A DNA stretch of 64,000 nucleotides from JAIROC01 sp031553535 (GCA_031553535.1 JAVBLM010000017.1:1-64000), one strand, 5' to 3'. Positions 18,745-28,329 are shown, numbered from the stretch's first letter. Notes: generated by a model from the letters alone, not told the origin. Translations and numbers: made by a program.

Positions 18745-19326
18745 TTAATAGTCTTTCCGCTTTAAAAAATTCGATAATTTCTCCAATGCCCTTCCCCTAT
18801 GGCTAATTGCATTTTTTTCATTCAGATTCATTTCTGCAAACGAAACAGCATGTTCCAACGGTTGAAAAACAGGATCATATCCGAAGCCCTTTTCCCCGTG
18901 TTTTTCACGCAGAATAGTTCCATCAACCTTTCCTTCAAACAGATATTCTTTTCCATCAAGGATTAATGCAATAACCGTTCTAAAACATGCCTGACGATTA
19001 TCAACCCCTCTCATTTCATCCAACACCTTATTTACATTATCTTCAAATGAGCATTGATTGCCTGCATAACGAGCCGAATACACCCCCGGACGACCATCCA
19101 ATGCTTCAATTTCCAATCCGGTATCATCCGAAAAACAGTTTGTATGGTATTTCCTGTAGATATAACGAGCCTTTTGAAGAGCATTGCCCTGTAAATCCGG
19201 TTGATCTTCCGGTATATCATCATAGCAACTGATGTCTGACAATGATAATATATTACAAGTTGCGCCTATTACAGATTTTACTTCTTCCAATTTATGCTTA
19301 TTATTGCTTGCAAAAACTAATTCCAT
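18745..19326 (-). CDS. rdgB: dITP/XTP pyrophosphatase (RdgB/HAM1)
   Basis: This 193-residue protein has hallmark Ham1 motifs: FASNNKHKLEEV at the N-terminus, FSDDTGLEIEALDGRPGVYSARYAG and FGYDPVFQP, ending SHRGRALEKL. It hydrolyses non-canonical purine NTPs (dITP, XTP) to monophosphates, keeping them out of DNA and RNA. It is the first gene of a tight cluster, rdgB-DUF2520-kdsC, with 1-bp and 4-bp junctions. Confidence 0.96.
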   Translation of the reverse strand: MELVFASNNKHKLEEVKSVIGATCNILSLSDISCYDDIPEDQPDLQGNALQKARYIYRKYHTNCFSDDTGLEIEALDGRPGVYSARYAGNQCSFEDNVNKVLDEMRGVDNRQACFRTVIALILDGKEYLFEGKVDGTILREKHGEKGFGYDPVFQPLEHAVSFAEMNLNEKNAISHRGRALEKLSNFLKRKDY

Positions 19327-19461
19327 ATATCTTTATTTTACCTTTTACTTCCGGATTTGTAGAAACCCTTTACAATAATTATAAAAACTATCAAATATAA
19401 AAGCAAATATAATGAAATAATTCAACATTTTGCTCTTTCTTTGTTTGTTTAGTCTCTATTA

Positions 19462-20583
19462 TTATTTAGGAACTGCTCTTTTAAAACTATTCAATGCAAG
19501 TTTGAGAGAAAAAATATGAGAATACAAGGCAGTAGATACGTTTCCAAGATTACAATATGCATAATCAATTGTAAAAATATCTTTAATACAAATCCCCACA
19601 CCCATATTTATCTGACAGGTTGTAACTGTTTTTTGTCCCTTCTCCAAGTCAAGTTTTACTTCCTTCTGAAAATTTCCAACCCCTGTCCGTAAAAAAACAA
19701 TATTTTTATAACCGAATTCTATTCCCATGTGCGGAGAAATATTCATTGCCTTACTACTAATTAACTCATTACGCCTTCCATCAAAACTCAGGTCAAAATC
19801 AATTGTCGTCATAAGAGAAAATCCTTTCCCTAACTCAAAATCTCTTCCGGCACCAATTAACAATCGAGGCAAAGTATATTCCAACCCATTCTCAGGGATT
19901 TCATTTCCCGTAACCTCAAAAACTTCTTTCATCTCATCCGAGAGATTAAAATACCAGGCATTAAAAGTAGAGGTCAAATCTTTTGCTACCAATCCGAACC
20001 TCCATTTTTTAATTTGATACTGGAGCCCTGCATCCAATCCAAACCCCCATGCTCCTGCAAAATCCCCTATACGGCGATGCACAATCTTGAAATTAGCCCC
20101 GAAAGCAAGACCTTTAACCTGTTTAAATGTTCGTCCATAAGATAATAGCACTCCCCAATCGGCAGCGGTAAAATAAGTAATCAAGTCATAATTGACATTC
20201 CCCTGTTTATCTATCAATTGAGTTGTATTAGGAATATTGTCAACGCCAAAACGAATAACGGTAGCCCCAATGGCTTGATCTTCATCTATGCGATAGGAAA
20301 AAGCACCATAATCATACTTGGCAATACCCGCAAAATACTCTGCATGCATTAACGACAATTGATACTTTTGCTTCACATTACCCAAACCCGCAGGATTCCA
20401 ATACCCGGACGTCACATCGTCTGACATGGCAACCTGTGTATTAGCCAATGCAAGACCCTTTGCCCCAACACCCAAGGTAAGAAATTCATTGCTATATTTC
20501 GATTGCCCCTGTCCGATAAAAGGAACACAAAGAACCGCCAATAAAACAAATATGGAAAAATGTCTGCTTTTAGTTTTACTCAT
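19462..20583 (-). CDS. PorV/PorQ-family outer-membrane protein
   Basis: A 373-residue protein with a signal peptide (ending FIGQGQSKY), then the N-terminal signature of the PorV/PorQ family: FLTLGVGAKGLALANTQVAMSDDVTSGYWNPAGL. The remainder is amphipathic beta strands of an outer-membrane barrel ending in a hydrophobic strand. PorV is the T9SS shuttle that takes cargo from the translocon to the attachment complex; relatives in the same family serve unknown roles. Given the T9SS cargo in this window, a secretion role is plausible, but I cannot tell PorV itself from a paralogue. Confidence 0.82.
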   Translation of the reverse strand: MSKTKSRHFSIFVLLAVLCVPFIGQGQSKYSNEFLTLGVGAKGLALANTQVAMSDDVTSGYWNPAGLGNVKQKYQLSLMHAEYFAGIAKYDYGAFSYRIDEDQAIGATVIRFGVDNIPNTTQLIDKQGNVNYDLITYFTAADWGVLLSYGRTFKQVKGLAFGANFKIVHRRIGDFAGAWGFGLDAGLQYQIKKWRFGLVAKDLTSTFNAWYFNLSDEMKEVFEVTGNEIPENGLEYTLPRLLIGAGRDFELGKGFSLMTTIDFDLSFDGRRNELISSKAMNISPHMGIEFGYKNIVFLRTGVGNFQKEVKLDLEKGQKTVTTCQINMGVGICIKDIFTIDYAYCNLGNVSTALYSHIFSLKLALNSFKRAVPK

Positions 20584-20765
20584 TTAACTCTAGAAAATAG
20601 CATTCTGATGTTATAATAAATCTCCATAACACTTTTTTTATAACGACAAATCCTTAAAAACATTATATCATATTATTTATATTTTTGAAGGGGATTATAA
20701 TTCTTGGATAATCATTGTACTGTATGAATGAAGTCTCAAATAGAAATATCAATAATTAAAAAATA

Positions 20766-20773
20766 TATCTTTG
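20766..20773 (+). promoter_or_regulatory. Candidate -7 element TATCTTTG upstream of PPTase gene
   Basis: TATCTTTG fits the Bacteroidota -7 consensus TAnnTTTG and lies 18 bp before the start codon. No clear -33 TTG is visible, so confidence is modest. Confidence 0.4.
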
Positions 20774-20791
20774 TATTTATTAATATAAAAC

Positions 20792-21421
20792 ATGCCTCTA
20801 TATCTATCAGAAAATATAAATAATACAAGCTTTTTCTCCGTCTGGAAGTTAACAGAAAGTGAAGAAGAATTACTCCGGTTAAGACCATTATCCGAGCAAG
20901 AAAACAGTTGTTTTTGTTTCCTAAAAAACAATAAACGACGGAAGGAATGGCTGACAAATAGAATTTTATTAACACATCTAATCGGACAAGATTTTTCATT
21001 GGATTATCTTCCAAACGGAAAACCGATCTTGCTAAATCCCAAATTATTTTTATCTATTTCTCATTCCGAGAATTTCGCTGCTGTTTTTATCTCCAAAAAT
21101 AAAGAAATTGGCATTGACATTGAAAAAGTCAGAGACAATATGGGGTCGTTAAAAGATAAATTTTTACTCCCTGAAGAGTCTCAGGTAATCGATCATTCCG
21201 ATAATATATTACTGCATGTTTATTGGGGAGCCAAGGAAGCAATGTATAAAATATATAGTTTATATCATCCTCTGTTTACGGAACATTTATCATTATCTTG
21301 CATTAATCTTCAAAAAGGCACAGCAACAGGGAAAATCAAAAAAGAAGATATTGAGAAAACAGTAAACGTCATTTTCAAGCAAATCGAAGATAATATACTG
21401 GTTTGTTGTTTCGAAGATTAA
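20792..21421 (+). CDS. 4'-phosphopantetheinyl transferase superfamily protein
   Basis: This 209-residue protein carries the Sfp/AcpS-superfamily magnesium and CoA motifs: LSISHSENFAAVF, GIDIEKV and WGAKEAMYK. It transfers the phosphopantetheine arm of CoA to an acyl or peptidyl carrier protein. No polyketide or NRPS gene is near, so the target may be a fatty-acid or specialised lipid carrier elsewhere. Its stop overlaps that of the convergent comF-like gene. Confidence 0.88.
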   Translation: MPLYLSENINNTSFFSVWKLTESEEELLRLRPLSEQENSCFCFLKNNKRRKEWLTNRILLTHLIGQDFSLDYLPNGKPILLNPKLFLSISHSENFAAVFISKNKEIGIDIEKVRDNMGSLKDKFLLPEESQVIDHSDNILLHVYWGAKEAMYKIYSLYHPLFTEHLSLSCINLQKGTATGKIKKEDIEKTVNVIFKQIEDNILVCCFED

Positions 21422-22110
21422 TTAACAGCATAACCTAAACACGCAACACTAACTTTCGTCGCTTCAAGAGTTAATAATAATTGAGCTGCAGATTCTATGG
21501 TTGCACCTGTTGTAACAATATCATCTACCAGCAAAATATGTTTGCCTGCCAATTTCTCATTTTCTGCCAATTGAAAAATTTCCGAAACATTTTCCCATCG
21601 ATTATATCTAGTCTTTTTGGTTTGAGTTGATGTTTCCATAACACGAATTAACGAAGTATTATCTATTTGCCTAGGTATCACTTCCGCTATTCCCTGTCCT
21701 ATACATGTACTCTGATTATATCCTCTTTTTCTTAACTTTCTCGAATGAAGCGGTATAGGTACAATAATATCAACAGACTCAAATTCCTTATTTTCTATCA
21801 AGCTTAATCCAAACAAATGACCTAAATAAACCCCTACTTCTTTATTCCCTCTATATTTTAACTGATGGATAACATTTTGAAAAACACTCCCCTTCTTGAA
21901 AAAACAAAACGCAGTGGCTCTAAAAACAGGAACTCTCCCTGCAAAAACCATTTCCAACGGATTGTTTTTGTATGTATGAAAATTGGTTTTGGGCAAATTC
22001 GATAAACAATACATACATAAACATTTCTCTCCTTTTACAAGCGTTCTTCCACATCCATCACAATATTTCGGATAGAAGAGAGAAACAAAATCAGAGAGAT
22101 AAGATAACAT
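21418..22110 (-). CDS. ComF-family phosphoribosyltransferase-like protein
   Basis: This 230-residue protein has an N-terminal zinc-finger-like region (YPKYCDGCGRTLVKGEKCLC, further Cys follow) and a type I phosphoribosyltransferase fold with the PRPP-binding loop LLVDDIVTTGATI. IVPIPLHSRKLRKRGYNQS is the typical ComF signature. The family is linked to DNA uptake and competence; the exact biochemistry is unsettled. It is separated from the upstream SDR gene by 2 bp, so the two are probably cotranscribed. Confidence 0.9.
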   Translation of the reverse strand: MLSYLSDFVSLFYPKYCDGCGRTLVKGEKCLCMYCLSNLPKTNFHTYKNNPLEMVFAGRVPVFRATAFCFFKKGSVFQNVIHQLKYRGNKEVGVYLGHLFGLSLIENKEFESVDIIVPIPLHSRKLRKRGYNQSTCIGQGIAEVIPRQIDNTSLIRVMETSTQTKKTRYNRWENVSEIFQLAENEKLAGKHILLVDDIVTTGATIESAAQLLLTLEATKVSVACLGYAVN

Positions 22111-22112
22111 AA

Positions 22113-22958
22113 TTATATACTTACGTATTTATCAATAAATTCCATTGTCTGCTGTTTCAACAGTTTCTTTTGGGAATGATTATTCATAATGGAAAAAGGT
22201 ACTTCTTTGATTTTTCTGCTCTTGAATAACTTTCCCGTTGCGGTATTGTCTTCGTTTTCAACAGCCAAATAAATAATAGTATCTGCGCCCTGGAGTGAAG
22301 TACGGATCAGAGGACGAAAAAACAGATCACACGACTTATCAATAATTTTATTTCCCATACAAATAATCTTTGTGCTTACTATTCCCGGATCAACACAATT
22401 AACTGTAATCCCTTTATGTTTCCAATTTTCTGCCCACTCCAACGTAGCATAGTATAATGCTAATTTGGAATGCGAATAATATGCAAACCTGTTAAACCTG
22501 GATGAATTACAGGCTAAAAAGTCCGGACTTATTTTCCCATATTGCAACATGAGGGAAACCGTATTGATAATTTTTGCTCCGTCGGACATAATCGGCAATA
22601 ATTGCTCTGTTAAAATATACGGTCCTAAATAATTCACGGCTATTGTATATTCCACATTTTCTTTTGTTTTTTGAGGTTCTTTACATAAAACACCTGCATT
22701 GTTGAGCAATATATCTATCTGTGTATATTTTGAATGAACTTCTTTAACAAACTGATGAATAGAATCAAAAGAGGATAAATCCATTTGTATAACTTCTATG
22801 AGAGAAATGCCTGTTTCCCGTTTAATCTGTTCACAAATAACCTCTCCCTTTTGCTTGTTTTTACACGCCATTACAACCATGAATCCATCTTTTGCCAATG
22901 CACTTGTAAGATTTTTTCCTATTCCTCCATCTGCACCCGTAATAATCCCTACTTTCAT
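22113..22958 (-). CDS. Short-chain dehydrogenase/reductase
   Basis: A 281-residue classical/extended SDR: cofactor motif TGADGGIGKNL (TGxxxGIG), DILLNNAGVL, a Ser in NTVSLMLQ, and the catalytic YSHSK. The substrate cannot be told from sequence. The C-terminal extension (~240-281) is longer than in the smallest SDRs and includes basic, amphipathic segments. A TACTTTTG element on the minus strand at 22984-22977 is a candidate -7 promoter box. Confidence 0.88.
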   Translation of the reverse strand: MKVGIITGADGGIGKNLTSALAKDGFMVVMACKNKQKGEVICEQIKRETGISLIEVIQMDLSSFDSIHQFVKEVHSKYTQIDILLNNAGVLCKEPQKTKENVEYTIAVNYLGPYILTEQLLPIMSDGAKIINTVSLMLQYGKISPDFLACNSSRFNRFAYYSHSKLALYYATLEWAENWKHKGITVNCVDPGIVSTKIICMGNKIIDKSCDLFFRPLIRTSLQGADTIIYLAVENEDNTATGKLFKSRKIKEVPFSIMNNHSQKKLLKQQTMEFIDKYVSI

Positions 22959-23139
22959 CTCTTTTTATTATTTTTGCAAAAGTACATTATTTCATATGTT
23001 GCTTAACATTAAGAATGATTTTATCTGTTTTTTCTCGTGATAAAAAAGTAAAAACGCATAATCTTCAACCATTAAGCAACAAAAAACGTTAAATGTGTAT
23101 CTAAATAAATATAAAAGAAAATATTTTATTTATAGAAAC

Positions 23140-24444
23140 ATGAAAAAAGTCATATTTATTTTAGCCATTCTAATCTGCCCTTTTACTTCTTTTTCAGATA
23201 CAATAACCCCTGCTTCGTGGAAAAAAGGCAACGGAACTGAAAAAAAACCTTATCTGATTGAATCGGCAGAACATTTATATTATCTTTCTTTGCAGGTTAA
23301 CAACGGTAATGATTACGAACATATTTATTTTCGTTTAACAACCGATATAGATCTCCAAGGAAATAAAAAAAATCAATGGAAGCCTATAGGATCTGCTACC
23401 CATCCTTTTAAAGGTAATTTCAATGGAAATCATTTCGAAATAATAAATTTATATATTGCAACTCCTTCATTGGATTATGTCGGTTTTTTCGGATATGTTC
23501 TTACAGGGAATATTGAGAATACAGGTATCTCTATTAACAGTTCCGTAACAGGAAAAGATCATGTTGGGGGAATTGTTGGCTATCAAATGGATGGAAGCCT
23601 TTCCAATTGTTACAACAAAGCAAGAATAAACGGCAAAAATAATGTCGGGGGAATTGTGGGTTATCAATACAACACAATAATCAAATCAAGCTATAATACC
23701 GGACCGGTAAACGGAAAATGGTATGTGGGAGGTATTGCTGGTATGGGTTATGGGAATACCCATATTATCAATTGTTACAATACCGGAAATGTAAACGGAG
23801 AATATTATATAGGTGGCATTATCGGGAAAATAGACGGTTATAGATACACCGCATCTGTAACAAATTGTTACCAGGAATCCATATTTGATAAAATAGGGCT
23901 TATCGGAACCGGAATCTCGATAGAAGTACTCAACTGTTATCACGCAAATGTTTCGGGAATGAAGATTGAGAAGTTCGGGACCGTTATGGATCATGATGAA
24001 ATGAAATCGGATTCTTTTCTTATAAAATTAAGTAATGGGGAAAATATTTGGACAAAAGATAAAGAGCCATTTGTAAACAGCGGCTATCCTATTCTTGCAT
24101 CTATGAAGTATAACGGTATTTTTACGAATGAAGCAACGGGCATTGCGGAGAAAACAGCCACCTTGCATGGTAATTTTATCTCCGAAAAAGAAACAATTAT
24201 AAGCAAGGGATTCGAATACAAAGCAGAAAATTCAAGTCAGTTTACAAATATCACTGTTGAGTCTGAATCATTTTCTTTCGATTTAACCGATCTGACTCCT
24301 TATACAAAGTACACATTCCGGGCATTTGTTATAACGGATAAAGGAAAGATTACCGGAAGAAATATCGAATTTCATACCCTGGCCGAGAAATGCGGACCAG
24401 ATTGCGGACACAAACATCAGCATCATCATATCTTTGATCATTAA
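23140..24444 (+). CDS. Exported GLUG-repeat protein with Cys/His-rich tail
   Basis: The ATG at 23140 is preferred over an in-frame one at 23095 because it begins a clean signal peptide (MKKVIFILAILICPFTSFSD). The middle (~100-270) holds four GLUG-type repeats, beta-helix-forming units ending VGGIVGY or similar (HVGGIVGYQMD, NVGGIVGYQYN, YVGGIAGMGY, YIGGIIGKID). After residue ~335 a fibronectin-III-like domain follows (EATGIAEKTATLHGNF, YTKYTFRAFV). The protein ends in CGPDCGHKHQHHH, a dense Cys/His cluster that could bind metal. No T9SS sorting domain is present, so it may stay periplasmic or use another route. Confidence 0.85.
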   Translation: MKKVIFILAILICPFTSFSDTITPASWKKGNGTEKKPYLIESAEHLYYLSLQVNNGNDYEHIYFRLTTDIDLQGNKKNQWKPIGSATHPFKGNFNGNHFEIINLYIATPSLDYVGFFGYVLTGNIENTGISINSSVTGKDHVGGIVGYQMDGSLSNCYNKARINGKNNVGGIVGYQYNTIIKSSYNTGPVNGKWYVGGIAGMGYGNTHIINCYNTGNVNGEYYIGGIIGKIDGYRYTASVTNCYQESIFDKIGLIGTGISIEVLNCYHANVSGMKIEKFGTVMDHDEMKSDSFLIKLSNGENIWTKDKEPFVNSGYPILASMKYNGIFTNEATGIAEKTATLHGNFISEKETIISKGFEYKAENSSQFTNITVESESFSFDLTDLTPYTKYTFRAFVITDKGKITGRNIEFHTLAEKCGPDCGHKHQHHHIFDH

Positions 24445-24834
24445 AACATAATCTCTTTTAAGTAAATCCATCTTTTTGGGGATAAATGTCCATACAGCAA
24501 TATATAATCCCGTTCCAGCCTTGAGAAACCTGCAAGAACTATAAAGGAACAATAAAACAGAATGGTGAATATAGCAGGAAAAACATCATTATTAATATAA
24601 ATCCGGGGTTTATTTATTTTGATTAATAACTGTTTATTGATTCTTAAAGAAGTTTTCCCATTCAAGAAGTTGCAATCAAGTACAACGAAAATCATATTTA
24701 TAGTGCTTTTGATGGTTTCATTGTTTTCTTGTGACCTTCACATATTTGTGAGATGCACAATAAGTTCAGAATATTTCTGGCGATTAAAACCTTCCGATTT
24801 ATATCCCGAACCCACATTATTATTAGCTTTAATC
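24445..24834. other. Intergenic stretch upstream of the two-component genes
   Basis: AT-rich DNA between the GLUG gene and the histidine kinase. A 105-codon frame at 24619-24936 exists but lacks family resemblance and shows skewed composition; I do not call it a gene. It leads into a pair of direct repeats at 24835. Confidence 0.5.
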
Positions 24835-24866
24835 CCGAATTTCGGCAAGCATATTCCGAATTTCGG
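24835..24866 (+). promoter_or_regulatory. Paired direct repeats, candidate LytTR-regulator site
   Basis: CCGAATTTCGG occurs at 24835-24845 and again at 24856-24866, exactly 21 bp apart, 133 bp before the sensor kinase start. LytTR-domain regulators of the AgrA/ComE type bind ~9-bp direct repeats spaced by two helical turns, and a LytTR regulator is encoded just downstream. Function is inferred. Confidence 0.5.
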
Positions 24867-24998
24867 TTATTTATATTTACATTTGAGCAACCTAAATCTA
24901 AATACTATTTTGATAAGTGATAATTTTGCAATATGAATAAAACTACTTTATAAAGTTTTAATGTTTTTATATTATAAATCCGGTTATAACAAAAAAGT

Positions 24999-26033
24999 AT
25001 GAAAAAAACATACAATCCATACAGCACCAAAAATGCGATTCTGATAGCAATGGCAATTTGTTTATTGCAATATATCTTGCTCACAACCGCATCTTTGCTC
25101 ACGTTCAATCCGACAAGCCGAAGCGTGGTGTCGGGGGCAAGTATTATTTATGATGTTGTGATTTCGTATGTTGGCAGTGTTATTTCGGTATTTGTCCTTT
25201 TGTTATTCAGTTTTTGGTTGGTGCAGAAAAATAGTGAAGGTTACAAGAAATATTTGCTTCTGTTTTTCGGATTGTTAGCGATAACTGTACCTTTGAGTTT
25301 TCTGTTTTATCATATTTTCGATTTTCTGTTATCCAATCAAACTCTTCATGCCGATAAAGTGATTTACAAAAAATTGATGCAAGATGTTGGTTTTGCTTTT
25401 ATTGTATTTGTCATAACCATTGCAATTTCTTCGATGGTTAGGAATCAAAAATTGGCAGCAGAGAGCATCTGCAATCGTTATGAAGCTCTTAAAAGTCAGC
25501 TTGACCCGCATTTTCTTTTTAATTCACTCAATACATTGGACGGACTTATCGGTTATGATGATGAAAAGGCTCATAACTACCTTCAAAATCTTTCTCTGAC
25601 ATTTAGATACACTATTCAAAATAAAGAAATATTAGAATTGGAGGACGAACTTAAGCTTATTGAAGCGTATGCTTATTTGATGAAAATCCGTTATGGAGAT
25701 AATTTGTCGATGAAATACAACATTGAAGGACGTTATCGTTCATATCTTATTTTGCCGGTAAGTCTTCAATTGCTTGTTGAAAATGCAATAAAGCATAATG
25801 CCATTAATGATAAAAATCCATTAACCATATCTATAGAAACCACAACAAAGGAGACTGTTAAAGTAACAAACAATAAAAATCCCAGAATCGATAAAGACCT
25901 TAATTGTGGTATTGGATTAAGCAACCTGGCAGAAAGATTCATGTTGGTTTTTAACAAAAAGATAAAAACAGAAGACACTGATGACTATTTCTCTGTAGAA
26001 CTGCCATTGATTGAACAAGTGAAAAATAATTGA
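24999..26033 (+). CDS. LytS/YehU-type sensor histidine kinase
   Basis: A 344-residue membrane kinase with four predicted TM helices (~14-36, 50-75, 85-108, 131-147) and then a HisKA-type dimerisation segment of the LytS family, with phosphoacceptor His171 in LDPHFLFNSLN. A HATPase-like domain follows with N-box LLVENAIKHNA and a CGIGLSNLAERF glycine motif. It should autophosphorylate and pass phosphate to the LytTR regulator encoded 59 bp downstream. There is no large periplasmic sensor domain, so the signal is probably sensed in or near the membrane. Confidence 0.92.
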   Translation: MKKTYNPYSTKNAILIAMAICLLQYILLTTASLLTFNPTSRSVVSGASIIYDVVISYVGSVISVFVLLLFSFWLVQKNSEGYKKYLLLFFGLLAITVPLSFLFYHIFDFLLSNQTLHADKVIYKKLMQDVGFAFIVFVITIAISSMVRNQKLAAESICNRYEALKSQLDPHFLFNSLNTLDGLIGYDDEKAHNYLQNLSLTFRYTIQNKEILELEDELKLIEAYAYLMKIRYGDNLSMKYNIEGRYRSYLILPVSLQLLVENAIKHNAINDKNPLTISIETTTKETVKVTNNKNPRIDKDLNCGIGLSNLAERFMLVFNKKIKTEDTDDYFSVELPLIEQVKNN

Positions 26034-26092
26034 AGATATAGAAGAAGTTACGGGAAATTACAATGAATCAAATCCATAAATAACCAATAAAG

Positions 26093-26854
26093 ATGAAAGC
26101 ACTAATAATTGAAGATGAAATTGTTGCAGCACAAAGCTTACAGCGGCTAATTCAGGAAATAGACTCTGGTATAGAAATTATATCCGTACTTAAAAGTGTT
26201 GAAGAAAGTATTGAATGGTTTTCATCCGGAAATTTACCCGATTTGATTTTTATGGATATTCATTTATCGGATGGGTCTGCATTTTCTATTTTTAATAAAA
26301 TAACTATTGATTGTCCGATTATATTCACGACGGCTTACGATCAATATGCTCTTAACGCATTTGAAGTAAACAGTATAGACTACCTACTTAAACCGGTAAA
26401 TAAAAAGGAGCTGGAAAGGGCTATTACAAAATATAAGAATTTCAGCTCTTCAAAAAAGATTAACAATGACACCTTATCCGAATTATTTGAAATGATAAAA
26501 AACAAGAAAAGCGATTATAAATCCCGTTTCTTGATTCCTTACAAGGATAAATTTCTTTCCCTGGATGTTGCTGATATCGCTTATATTTACTCTGAAAACA
26601 AGATGGCACGCATTGTATCAATGAAAGATCAAGGTTATCAGATGAATACTTCTTTGGAAGAAATATCCAAACAGCTTGATCCAACTTTGTTTTTCAGGGC
26701 GAATCGTCAGTTTATTATTTCCCGTGAATCGGTAAAGGATATATATAGCTGGTTTGATAGTAAATTAGCGGTAAATCTACATGTACCCACTCCTGAAAAG
26801 ATAGTTATAAGCAGGGCTCGGGTTTTAGAGTTTAAAACATGGTACACAAAATAA
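26093..26854 (+). CDS. LytTR-family response regulator
   Basis: A 253-residue protein with an N-terminal receiver domain (IIEDE acidic pocket, phosphoacceptor Asp55 in IFMDIHLSDG, FTTAYDQYALNAF, LLKPVNKKEL) and a C-terminal LytTR DNA-binding domain (~145-250; FFRANRQFIISRESV). It is the partner of the kinase upstream. The paired CCGAATTTCGG repeats at 24835-24866 are a candidate autoregulatory target. Downstream genes on the same strand (an SDR and a small membrane protein) may be part of its output. Confidence 0.93.
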   Translation: MKALIIEDEIVAAQSLQRLIQEIDSGIEIISVLKSVEESIEWFSSGNLPDLIFMDIHLSDGSAFSIFNKITIDCPIIFTTAYDQYALNAFEVNSIDYLLKPVNKKELERAITKYKNFSSSKKINNDTLSELFEMIKNKKSDYKSRFLIPYKDKFLSLDVADIAYIYSENKMARIVSMKDQGYQMNTSLEEISKQLDPTLFFRANRQFIISRESVKDIYSWFDSKLAVNLHVPTPEKIVISRARVLEFKTWYTK

Positions 26855-26919
26855 TTAAGAATTAATAGTTAATAATTAAGCTAAAATGTGAATGAAGAAT
26901 CATTTATAACTTTCACAAA

Positions 26920-27687
26920 ATGGAACTCAAAGGAAAAACGTTCATTGTAACCGGAGGGGACAACGACATAGGAAAAGAACTGATTGCAATATTATTGTCA
27001 AAAAAATGCAAAGTAATTGCCGTGAATTTCAAAGAATCAACCTTACAACAAACAATAAATAATGATTTTTTGACGGTTTTAACTGCTGATATAACCAATG
27101 AAAAATCGGTTGAATTATTGTATGAAAAATCACTTTCTATTTATGGAACTATCGACGGGATTATTAACAATGCCGGAATTATCAAGCCTTTCCGGAATTT
27201 AAACGATTTAAGCTTTGAAACAATTGAACGCATTTTCAATATTAATTATTACGGGACTTTATATTTATCCAAGATATTCCTTCCTTATTTGTTCTCTCGT
27301 CCGGAAGCAAATCTTGTTCTTAGTGTAGGGCCTTCTTTGTCTGTCTCACAAAAAGCAACTTGCCGAAACTCTAAAGTGATGTCTTCCCTTAAAATGCTGG
27401 TGGAAGGATTACGTTCGGAATTGTTGGACACAACTATAAAAGTAATGACTGTCGCTTCGGGGATCATTCCGGCCAGTAATAATCAAAAAGATAGTTCTAC
27501 AATATTTCCTTCGGATGCAGCTCTGGCGATTATAAACGGAATGGAAAAAGGATCTGCATATATTGACATTGCCAGAAATTCAACTTATATATCCCGTTCG
27601 AGTCTATTTATTCACCAAATAATAAAAAGAATAGCTAATTATAGACTAATTAAACAAAAAAATCAGAATCAATATGATGTTAATTAA
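26920..27687 (+). CDS. SDR-fold protein with altered catalytic Tyr
   Basis: A 255-residue SDR-fold protein with the region of the cofactor motif reading TGGDNDIGKEL, then IDGIINNAGIIKPF and VLSVGPSLS, and a helix that normally bears YxxSK. Here that site reads CRNSK: the Lys (residue 152) is kept but the catalytic Tyr is Cys148. The usual SDR mechanism is therefore doubtful; it may be a cofactor-binding regulator or use another acid. It follows the LytTR gene by 65 bp and overlaps the next gene by 14 bp. Confidence 0.85.
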   Translation: MELKGKTFIVTGGDNDIGKELIAILLSKKCKVIAVNFKESTLQQTINNDFLTVLTADITNEKSVELLYEKSLSIYGTIDGIINNAGIIKPFRNLNDLSFETIERIFNINYYGTLYLSKIFLPYLFSRPEANLVLSVGPSLSVSQKATCRNSKVMSSLKMLVEGLRSELLDTTIKVMTVASGIIPASNNQKDSSTIFPSDAALAIINGMEKGSAYIDIARNSTYISRSSLFIHQIIKRIANYRLIKQKNQNQYDVN

Positions 27688-28072
27688 TGGCATAAGTCTC
27701 CTTATACTGGGGATTTTTACGGTTCCTACCCTGTTTCTTCCCGACAAATGGGCAATTAAAATCTCACCATATAAAAAACAAGTTGGAATTATTTATCTTG
27801 TTTTAGGGATTTTAGAAATAACACTTTGTCTTATAAACCCCGGTTGGCTTGCTCTTTCATTATTTGTCCGGATAATCACATTGGTATGCGCTGTTGATAA
27901 AATAACGGTAGGTTTTATGTTAGGACGTAATATCATAGCACGGATTTTCAACAAAAACGATAATAAGAAAATCACAAAAGAGAATATAGATTATATTAAT
28001 TTTAAGACTACCTTGGGGATTATTTCTATCGGGCTTGGGTTCTGTCTTATAGCTCTGTACATACTATTATAA
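27674..28072 (+). CDS. Small membrane protein, unknown
   Basis: A 132-residue hydrophobic protein with about four predicted TM helices (~1-22, 36-55, 57-78, 110-131) and a charged loop NKNDNKKITKEN. The start codon lies inside the end of the SDR gene (14-bp overlap), which strongly suggests translational coupling. I do not recognise a family. An inverted repeat CTCTAAT/ATTAGAG at 28079-28102 follows the stop and could be a terminator. Confidence 0.75.
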   Translation: MMLINGISLLILGIFTVPTLFLPDKWAIKISPYKKQVGIIYLVLGILEITLCLINPGWLALSLFVRIITLVCAVDKITVGFMLGRNIIARIFNKNDNKKITKENIDYINFKTTLGIISIGLGFCLIALYILL

Positions 28073-28329
28073 ATAGCCTCTAATCTTACACATCATTAGA
28101 GCCTAAGCTAAGACACCCGGAGATATTCTTTGCTTAAGCGCATAAATACATTGTGAAACAACTCTATTTAGATAAGATGATTGAGACAGGAATTTCGATC
28201 GAATGGAGATTGTTTGTATCCTTTCGCAAGCTAAAACACAGAAAAAAAACTATGTTAAGGGAAAAATCACAAATATTAATTCAAGAGCTTTTTTATTGTA
28301 CATTTGTTGTTTTATTTCAGGGTGAAGTA

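Noticed and set aside
24619..24936. 105-codon frame upstream of the sensor kinase
   Set aside because: No family resemblance, odd composition, and it overlaps the candidate regulatory repeats.
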